Below, piece by piece: positions 57,101-64,000 of a DNA stretch of 64,000 bases. Within the stretch, counting starts at the first letter, position 1. Each line of letters starts with the position of its first letter. The notes under the pieces were generated by a model. The model searched no databases and was not told the DNA's origin. It saw nothing but the letters and a program-made list of their open reading frames with translations. The stretch lies in assembly GCF_002127325.2 (NCBI RefSeq), contig NC_035447.2, positions 32,184,642 to 32,248,641 of the forward strand, given 5' to 3'. Source of the stretch: Helianthus annuus (Eukaryota > Streptophyta > Magnoliopsida > Asterales > Asteraceae). The position numbers were made by a program, and so were the translations under genes.

Positions 57101-58672
57101 AATGTTACAGCAATAGTAACTTAGTAACAGCAGAAGTACCAACACGGCCGACTCCAACACAAAATGTGTTAAGTCGATACCGTTTTAACATCATGTACTA
57201 CACAAGATAATAAGAGTCTCACATTACATATTACTAGTAAACGAAAATACATAGCACTAAGAAAATGGTGGAGCTTCCTTTAACGGTCTGCCTTAGCTTT
57301 TCAGCGGCTACCTTTGCTGCCTTAGCTTTTCAGCGGCTACCCTTGCTTTATTGTTTGGGTCGGTCTTGAAACGGTTTGTAAACATGTGGGTGTGCGTATG
57401 CCAGAGAAGTTATAAAAATGTGTTTTCATGTCACACGTAACACATGTTATGTTGTACATGGGTTTCATGTCACACGTAACACATGCATGTCCAGAAATTT
57501 AAACTATAACACGTGTTAGTTGTGTTGTGCTGTAACATAAACATGGTCATGATCCTTAAGCATCCGATCCACGTTTGACGAAACCAATGGTCCCGAGAAG
57601 TGGATCTTGTTTCCCTTGTATCCATAACTATTAACACATTCATAACCATGGTTTTTTCATTCAGCAAGTGTAACGGCTGAAAATGAGAAAACAACATCAA
57701 ATAAGGACACAAATGAAGATAATGACATAAACATTAAAGATCTAAAATACGAAACATTAACGGTCTATAATTTGTAATCTATACGAACATTAACGGTTGT
57801 TCGTGTTTCACAATAACGGTAGGAATTATACAAACTGTAATCTGTAATCTATATGACACATTAACGGTCTAATTACAAACATTAACTATTATACTTGGCA
57901 TTCGTGTTTCAAAACCCATATTCTATAATCGGCTGAAAAGAAAAAAACTACTGAAGCAAACAAGCAAGATAAAAACGTGAACATTAATAGACTTGTTGTT
58001 CGTGTTTCACATTAACGAGATCCCCCTAAATCATCATATCCAAACAACAAACAAAAACCCACAATGCAATAATCAAATCAAGAAACTAAATCAAGATTAC
58101 CTCATCGCAAATATCACCACAAATATTGGACCCAAATCGAATCAAATAATAAAAAAGGAAGAAACTTTATTCAAACCCCTGTTCACCACAAGATCTGGAC
58201 GAACATTGGAAGGTGAGAGAAGAAGAAGAAGAAAAGCGAACCAAAGCCCACTAGCCCAGATCGTAGTAAAGATCTTGTTTAGGAAGATGAATACTCCACA
58301 GTACATTAATGGTGCTCCATAGATCTACCATTGTTGATGGATGCTCCATAGTTCATTAATGGTGGATCTAGTTTGAAATAAGTGGTTTAAGAAGATGAAG
58401 AAATTATGAAAAAACAACCTTTCTAATTTGAATTTGGTTCATCGAAAATGGAGGAGGATGAAAGAGAATAATGTGATGTTAGATATTAATGAGGGTGTCA
58501 AATCACTTTGGACAAGATAACTTTTTGAGTGGGCAAGGAATATGTAGAATTACCAATGTGCCCTCAAGATTAAAAAGGATATTATGGAAGCTGGGACATG
58601 TGGCCAAATGTAGGCCATTGGATGGGTTTACAAAGTTTTCTAAAAATATAAGGTTTTCTATGGAGCATTACC
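54156..58672. mobile_element. 4.5-kb TA-flanked element with dispersed GTGTTAAG motifs
   Basis: The left end has GGCTCTATAGAAAACCCCAT, then AAAAACTTTGGAAACCCA; the right end is the complement of GCTCCATAGAAAACCTTAT, then AGAAAACTTTGTAAACCCA. Both abut AT microsatellites. The inside contains at least twelve GTGTTAAG motifs, usually as AACGTGTGTTAAG or AACATGTGTTAAG, between about 55340 and 57180, plus larger direct repeats. No transposase; all ORFs are short. A smaller element (about 56411-56758, with CCGATTAATC and GACTAG motifs) seems nested within it. Confidence 0.55.
56275..57260 (+). repeat. Three ~140-bp direct repeats inside the 4.5-kb element
   Basis: Copies at about 56275-56410, 56759-56900 and 57113-57260 share CAATAGTAACT, CTCCAACA-AAAATGTGTTA, ATTACATATTACTAGTAAAC and GAAAATACATAGCAC. 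The gap between copies 1 and 2 is an insertion of about 350 bp of unrelated sequence. An earlier pair of about 130 bp (GATATTCAATTGACAAGCTG) lies at 55060-55200 and 55330-55470. Confidence 0.7.
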
Positions 58673-58685
58673 ATATATATATATA

Positions 58686-58906
58686 GGGTGAGGTTCTAGA
58701 GTGAACACTAATGTTTTTGCGAACTGAGTGAACAAATCCTGGCCATTGATTTACACACGTGGATGGCTAGGATTTCATCATCAAATCGTAAAATATACTA
58801 GTGTATTTCATCATCAAATCCTGGCCATTGATGTACACACATGTATGGCCAGGATTAATTCGCTCAGTTCGCAAACTACACTAGTGGTCACTATTGAACC
58901 TAATCC

Positions 58907-58908
<2 letters not shown>
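58686..58908. mobile_element. Palindromic MITE (second copy) in a TA tract
   Basis: The same family as 51539-51760: GCGAACTGAGTGAACAAATC and ATCCTGGCCATTGAT on the left, complements on the right. Flanked by TATATATA on both sides. The centre (ATATACTAGTGTATTTCATC) is the hairpin loop. Confidence 0.75.
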
Positions 58909-58938
<30 letters not shown>

Positions 58939-58940
<2 letters not shown>

Positions 58941-59551
58941 ACAAAGATCCGTTAGGAACCACCTTTTATTGCGAGAACCGCGTGAACCAGTGTGAACACA
59001 AACAATAATACCTAAAAAAATCTAAAAAACACCCAAAAATTTTTTTTATTTTTTTTACTATTTTTTATATAAAAATCGCTACTTTTAGTATCCAAAAAGA
59101 AAAAAAAAATTTTAATTTTAAAAAAAAAAAAAAAATTTTTGGCTACTAAAAGTAGCGATTTAAACGTAAAAAATAGTAAAAAATTAAAAAAAAAAATTAG
59201 ATTTTTTTTTATTTTTTTAGATTTTTTAGGTTTTTTGGGGGTTTAGTTTTTAGCATTTTAGCTTGGGGGGGGGGGGGGGAGGGGGTGGGGGTTTAGGTTT
59301 TTGGGGGGTGGGGGAGGGGGGTTTAGGTTTTTTTTTTTGGGGGGGGGGGGTTAGGTTTTTTTTAGGTTTTTTGAGGGTTTTAGTTTTTAGCATTTAGCTT
59401 GGGGGGGGGAGGGGGTTAGTTTGGGGGGGGGGGGGTTAGGTTTTTGGGGGGTGGGGGTTAGGTTTTTTTTAGGGTTTTTTTAGCTATTTTAGGTTGTGTT
59501 CACATTGGTTCTCACGGTTCTCGCAATAAGGTGGTTCTCGCAATAGGGAAT
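58939..59551. mobile_element. Foldback element with GAGAACC ends
   Basis: Left GGAACCACCTTTTATTGCGA then GAACCGCGTGAACC; right is the complement of GAACCACCTTATTGCGAGAA then CCGTGAGAACC. The left side abuts an AT tract. An inner inverted repeat (ATCGCTACTTTTAG / CTAAAAGTAGCGAT) surrounds A/T runs. A related direct start (AAACCACCTCTAG, TAAGAACCATGGGAACC) follows at about 59575, so a second element of the family may continue to about 60600. Confidence 0.5.
59266..59460 (+). repeat. G-run-rich repeat with G-quadruplex potential
   Basis: Several runs of 8-15 G separated by TTAGGTTTTT or GGGTTTAGGTTTTT text on the + strand. At least six separate runs of five or more G lie within 200 bp. Part of the foldback element at 58939-59551. 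Run lengths may be unreliable in an assembly. Confidence 0.7.
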
Positions 59552-59889
59552 CGTTAAAATGAAAACCACCTCTAGTTGTAAGAACCATGGGAACCACTTT
59601 CTGGCTCTTAGATCAACTTGATGGATGGATGCGATTAAAATTAGTTAATATTAATATTAAAAGCTTTTTGTCTTATTATGTCTTTAATATTATAATCCAA
59701 AAGGGTATTTAAGTAAAATCACTCTATTTTGTCTTTTTATATATATTAATTTTAAATTACCTTTTTTGTCCTATTCATTAATTAGTTTTTTGACTTAATT
59801 ATTTTTTATTTATAAACAGACTTTTTTTGTAAAACAATTTTTTTGAAATCAAATTTTTATTATAATTTTTTTAATTTTTAAGATTTTTA

Positions 59890-60600
59890 CGCCCGGCCTT
59901 TTCACGCCTCGTTTTTTGACGCGCCGTTTTTTCGCCCGGCTTTTTCACGCGTCGTTTTTTCAACGCGCCGTTTTTACGTTTTACGCCCCCGTTTTTTACG
60001 TTAACGTTATTTACGTTTTACGCGCCGGTTTTTTACGTTAACGTTATTTACGTTTTATGCGCCGGTTTTTGCGTTTTACGTCCCGGTTTTTTACGTCAAC
60101 GTTTTTTTGCGTTTTACGCGCCGGTTTTTTACGTTAACGTTTTTTTACGTTTTACGCGCCGGTTTTTTACGTTAACGTTATTTACGTTTTACGCGCCGGT
60201 TTTTTGCGTTTTACATCCCGGTTGTTTACGTCAACGATTTTTTACGTTTTACGTAAAACTTTTTACGTTTTACATTAAAAAAGTTGACGGTTTTTTACGT
60301 AAAAAGTTTTACGTAAAACGTAAAAATTTAACGCGCCGTTTTTTACGCGCCGTTTTTTAACGCGCCGTTTTTTAACGCGCCGTTTTCTAACGCGCCGTTT
60401 TTACGTTTTATCAACGCGCCGTTTTTACGTTTTACTTAAAACTTTTTACGTTAAAAAGTTTACGGTTTACGTAAAAAAGTTTTTACGTTTTACGTTTTAG
60501 GTTAAAAAATTTACGTTTTACGTAAAATTTTTTACGTTTTACGTATAAGTTTTTACGTTTTACGTTAAAAAAGTTGACGGTTTAACTTTTTTTTTTGCAA
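59890..60600. repeat. Array of ACGTTTTACG / CGCGCCG(G)TTTTTT motifs
   Basis: About 700 bp almost wholly built from short variants of TTTACGTTTTACGCGCCGG and TTTTTTACGTTAACG, later AACGCGCCGTTTTTTA, and then ACGTAAAACTTTTTACG. ACGT cores and CpG sites are extremely frequent. No ORF survives in any frame for long. The order is irregular, with inverted as well as direct copies. Confidence 0.8.
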
Positions 60601-60989
60601 AAACATTTTTACGCAAAAACGAACGCACCCAAAAATCGCAACTCGGGAGGTGTCTCAGATATATTGTTATCATTATCGACTAAGGGGGGAAATAAAAAAA
60701 CCAACAACATCAAAACAAAGTGTATCTCGAAAAAAAATAAACGGGGTTTGGCTCAGATTATACGATAAAACAAGAGGCTGCAAAAAAGTGGGGTTGCAGG
60801 TTCAAAAAACCTACCCTCCGCCGTCCTTGCCGCGCCATCGTCAGCAAAATCTACGTTTTTTTTTTTTTTTGCATCATCGCCGCCCATCCATCGAATCAAA
60901 ACCCACAAATTCATAGAACACAAATCAAAACCCCCTAAACATATCAAAAAACCATCAGATTCGTAAAACTTAAAAATTTCAACCAGATC
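60601..60989. other. Spacer before the Gypsy element, no gene seen
   Basis: Contains an A-rich stretch and a T tract. Two overlapping short ORFs on opposite strands have no recognisable domain. Confidence 0.5.
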
Positions 60990-63821
60990 TGTAACACCCC
61001 GTGTTTTCGAATGTCAAAGTCAAAGTCCAAGTCAACTTTGACTTTCTTTAACTATAGATAGTCTATATTATGTTTTGGTTGTATTCTGTGGAGTAAGTGT
61101 TGTAATCAGAAAGAATCGAAGTAATCGAATGTTTAATCAATGTGACCGATTTACGACTGTGAATAGTAGGAAGTAACAATGCGATAAAGTTAATCAATCA
61201 ATAATCAAGTTAATCGATTCATCAATCAAGCTCGAGACTCGAATTATGTGAACTCTGGTATTGTATTACGTGTGTGTGTGCCTTATGTGTTACTTGTGCG
61301 TGTTTTACTTATATGTTTGGTATGGTATTCAAGCGAATCAATCGAAAATCGAATCGAAACTCGGAAAGCAATCGAACTCAATCGAAACTGACAACGAAAC
61401 GTGAAATATAGATGCTTGTATGTAGATATAGTGATTGGGACTGAAAGTAATTTCACTAGGAACTCTATCGTATTCGTATCATCGTCCATCGAAATCGAAA
61501 CATCGCAAATCGTCACGAAGTACTCAAAGTGGGTCGCGGATCGAATAGGAGGCATCCTGATCGAACAGGCCAGCCGATCGGCTAGCATCTTCCTAGCCGA
61601 TCGAGCAGCCCATTCGATCGGAGCTCCTGGCCGATCGGCTGCCACTTTCCTCTTTTGGAGCCTATAAATAGGGCTGTCATTGTCACACTTTCTATTTTTG
61701 GAAAGCTCTGACCGAACCAGCCTTCTTCTTCACCTTTTCTCAGATTTCTCTCAACTCCGGTAAGTTTTCACTCTAATTCTTGTACGTTTTTGATCATTGC
61801 ATGATTCTACACCTTTCTATCTTTCGAAACTTGATTTCTAACCGTGAAATCACCAAGATCTAAGTGTTCTTGGGTGATGTCATCATGGTGTTCTTGAAGA
61901 AAACCAAACTTTGGCCTCATTCAACCATGAATAGCTTAGATCTGACCGGTTTCCACATAAACAAACTAAGATTTGTGAGAATCTTAACATTTTTATGAAT
62001 GATTTCCAACTTTCTTCAACCTTTTACACTCGAAACCTTAAAAACCGATAGAAACGGAGCTTGAACCAGCTAACTAATCGTTCTAACAGTTAAGATGTTC
62101 AAGATTCGGATTCTATATACAAGGTTCACCGACGATGGGTTAAACTCTAAACCGACGTTCCGAACCATTCACCGGCCGGACTTGGGTGATTCCTGTCCGA
62201 GCCGAAGGAACGAGTAGGAACGGAGGATATCATAGTTCAACTCGTTATCAAACTACCTCGATATGACAAGTAATTAAACAGCCAAGAGTTAGACGAAAGG
62301 CCGACCAGGTCAGACTTACTTGCCGAGCGGCTAGGCTGTTCAAACAGCCCGGCCGATCAGGCATACCAGCCGATCGACCGGGCCAGCCGATCGGCTAGCA
62401 CATGGTCTCACACTTTTAAAACTTTACGAAGTATGCTATTGACGAAGTAATGTTCGATCAAGTATGCTACTCGATTGGTAAACATTACTCTTCGGATCAT
62501 GAGATACTATGCTTCAACACTCAAGTGATTTTACAACTCGTTCCTTGTAGGGAATGCCAGCCGATCGAACAGTCTGTTCGATCGAGCGGCATCCTGTTGA
62601 GAATCACTTCTAAGGTTCCCAGCCGATCGGTTAAGCCGGCCGATCGAACGGACCGTTCGATCGATCGACCTGAAAGGTAAGGACATTTTTGTGTTCTCAT
62701 ATACTACAACGAAAACTTCAAAAGTTCAAATCCTCAAACACAAACACACCAGGGGAAGAAACAATCCACTCGAATGGCCTAGCCGATTGAGCCTACTGGC
62801 CGATCGAACAGGACTGTCCAAACGGACATACCAGCCGATCGAACAGCCCGTTCGATCGACCAGCGTATTCGATTCATCCTCATTTGTTTACATTCCCGCG
62901 TTACTCATTGTTATGCTATCGAACTATTCAGGCTAACCCTACTCCCAGCGCTCCCTTCAATCCATAATCAATCACTGTGAGTATACTCGATCCCTTTTTG
63001 CTTTTAGTACTTTTGGGTGTTACATACGTTGCTTATATCAAAACACAAACAATCACACTACTCAAACTATTTGAACGCTAACCAATTGCATGTATTATAT
63101 GACGTAATGAATTCTTGTTGATTGTGTTTACACGTGGAATGCTGTCTACCTGCCTTAACGACATAGTACTATAGTTTGGACTCAGCACCCGTTCACACGG
63201 GGGTTGTTAAGGACAATTACTTGCATGGATTACGGTGGTAATCATGTATTGCGAACCGTCTCGGACGGTAAACCCGCAGTCATTGGTATCGATAGGTCCA
63301 TGTCGATAATTAACATGCTTCGTTTTCCTCTGTGTACGTGCTGGTTATGCGTAAACTATCCAAACTCTATATGCTATTATCAAACTTGTATGCTCACCTT
63401 TACATTATATGTATTGACTTTATTTTAACGTATGTGACAGGTATTTAGGATGCTTATTTGCTAGGAAAGCGAGGCTAGAATAAGTTTCTAGAAGCCCCCA
63501 ACAAATGGTTGTCTGCCAAGAACAAGTGTCTGGGGCATAATTGTCTGCAGATCTTGTCCTCTGGCATTACAGCCAGAAAGTCAACAGAATAGGGGTCTAG
63601 AAGCAGATAAACAATTGCTGTAATAATATTTGAATCTGAGTTGTCGGAACAGAATTACTTGTTTGGTTGTTATCTGTAATAATATATATTTGTTTATTCG
63701 GGATACGGTATGGGACGTATCTTTAACTGGATTTTATGAATAGTTGTTATGGAAACTTCTGGACAATCTGTTTCGCTCAGTGCCATGCCCCGATGATTCC
63801 GCCATCGGTTGGGGTGTGACA
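60990..63821 (+). mobile_element. 5' LTR of a Ty3/Gypsy retrotransposon (2.83 kb)
   Basis: It starts TGTAACACCCCGTG at 60990 and ends GGGGTGTGACA at 63821 (TG...CA), followed at once by a tRNA primer site. It includes a promoter TATAAATA at 61663-61670 and a region (about 61540-62890) crowded with CCGATCG palindromes. Non-coding. The internal domain begins at about 63822 and is cut off by the window, so the lineage cannot be set from proteins. Confidence 0.8.
61663..61670 (+). promoter_or_regulatory. LTR TATA box
   Basis: TATAAATA in the context GCCTATAAATAGGGC, the classic plant LTR promoter layout; transcription would start about 25-30 bp downstream, near 61695. Confidence 0.65.
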
Positions 63822-63824
63822 GAT

Positions 63825-63838
63825 TGGTATCAGAGCCA
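63825..63838 (+). other. Primer binding site for initiator-Met tRNA
   Basis: TGGTATCAGAGCCA, complementary to the 3' end of plant initiator methionine tRNA, lies 3 bases after the LTR end. The remaining 160 bp to the window end are the untranslated leader of the element. Confidence 0.85.
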
Positions 63839-64000
63839 TAACTATAGGGAATTAGGTTAGACACGACCTAGTCCGGGTCGCTGTCTTAGAGACCTAGACT
63901 ATAGTTAGGAACCAACAGACCCAGTTTATGTGCCTTATTCTGCAATTCTTCACTATCACTGCACTCGAATTTTCAATTAAAGTCAGGCGATTCAGTCAGG

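Noticed and set aside
1..64000. Integrated virus, organelle DNA insertion or plasmid-type system
   Set aside because: No viral coat, movement or replicase motifs and no recognisable plastid or mitochondrial genes were seen; all RT sequence is LINE-type.

Overview
This is a gene-poor, repeat-rich plant nuclear window. The genes have short exons, GT-AG introns and TATAAATA-type promoters, and the intergenic DNA is very AT-rich. Helitrons, Mutator-like, Harbinger, hAT, Gypsy, TRIM, SINE and RTE elements are nested in one another. The repeat families and the style of the retroelement ORF at 2.1-6.2 kb suggest a eudicot, probably Asteraceae; that is my recognition from memory, not a database result. 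Only four intact protein-coding genes are supported: three tandem LHT1-type lysine/histidine (amino acid) transporters on the + strand (26.2-30.4, 32.1-35.8 and 39.3-44.3 kb) and one single-exon TLC-domain membrane protein on the - strand (46.9-47.7 kb).

Layout. 1-942: 3' end of a Gypsy-type LTR. 943-6902: a retroelement remnant with a large extra ORF broken by two in-frame TAG codons and a frameshift, ending at a Helitron-like 3' hairpin. 6903-7983: a Helitron with an internal minisatellite. 8-10.5 kb: no gene. 10.5-22.1 kb: a stretch homologous to the upstream region of the first LHT gene, split by about 10.5 kb of insertions: three minus-strand Helitrons, a GGCGTTTT-rich element inside a TA microsatellite, a 2.2-kb Mutator-like element and a second long-TIR element that captured part of an LRR receptor kinase. 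22.1-26 kb: two Harbinger MITEs, a probable reverse-oriented LTR, and a hAT element with a perfect 8-bp target duplication. 26-44.3 kb: the LHT cluster, including an orphan promoter plus first exon of the third gene at 36.6 kb; its introns and spacers hold several Mutator-like MITEs with 9-bp target duplications and two SINEs. 44.5-46.5 kb: a TRIM with a CCCTA target duplication sits in a 5S-related (Cassandra-like) remnant, and an RTE LINE sits in the TRIM's 5' LTR. 46.9-49.8 kb: the TLC gene with a Harbinger element 138 bp upstream of its ATG. 50-60.9 kb: no genes, but a SINE, palindromic MITEs, another Helitron end, a 4.5-kb TA-flanked element and two low-complexity arrays. 60.99-63.82 kb: a complete 2.83-kb Gypsy 5' LTR followed by an initiator-Met tRNA primer binding site; the element runs off the window.

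How the genes relate. The LHT genes arose by repeated segmental duplication that included promoters and 3' flanks. Genes A and B keep a W-box and a TATA box at matching distances from the ATG. They are predicted plasma-membrane H+/amino-acid symporters. The strongest candidate for something undescribed is a set of elements that sit in (AT)n microsatellites, have imperfect inverted ends and are filled with family-specific short motifs (GGCGTTTT, GTGTTAAG, ACGTTTTACGCGCC).
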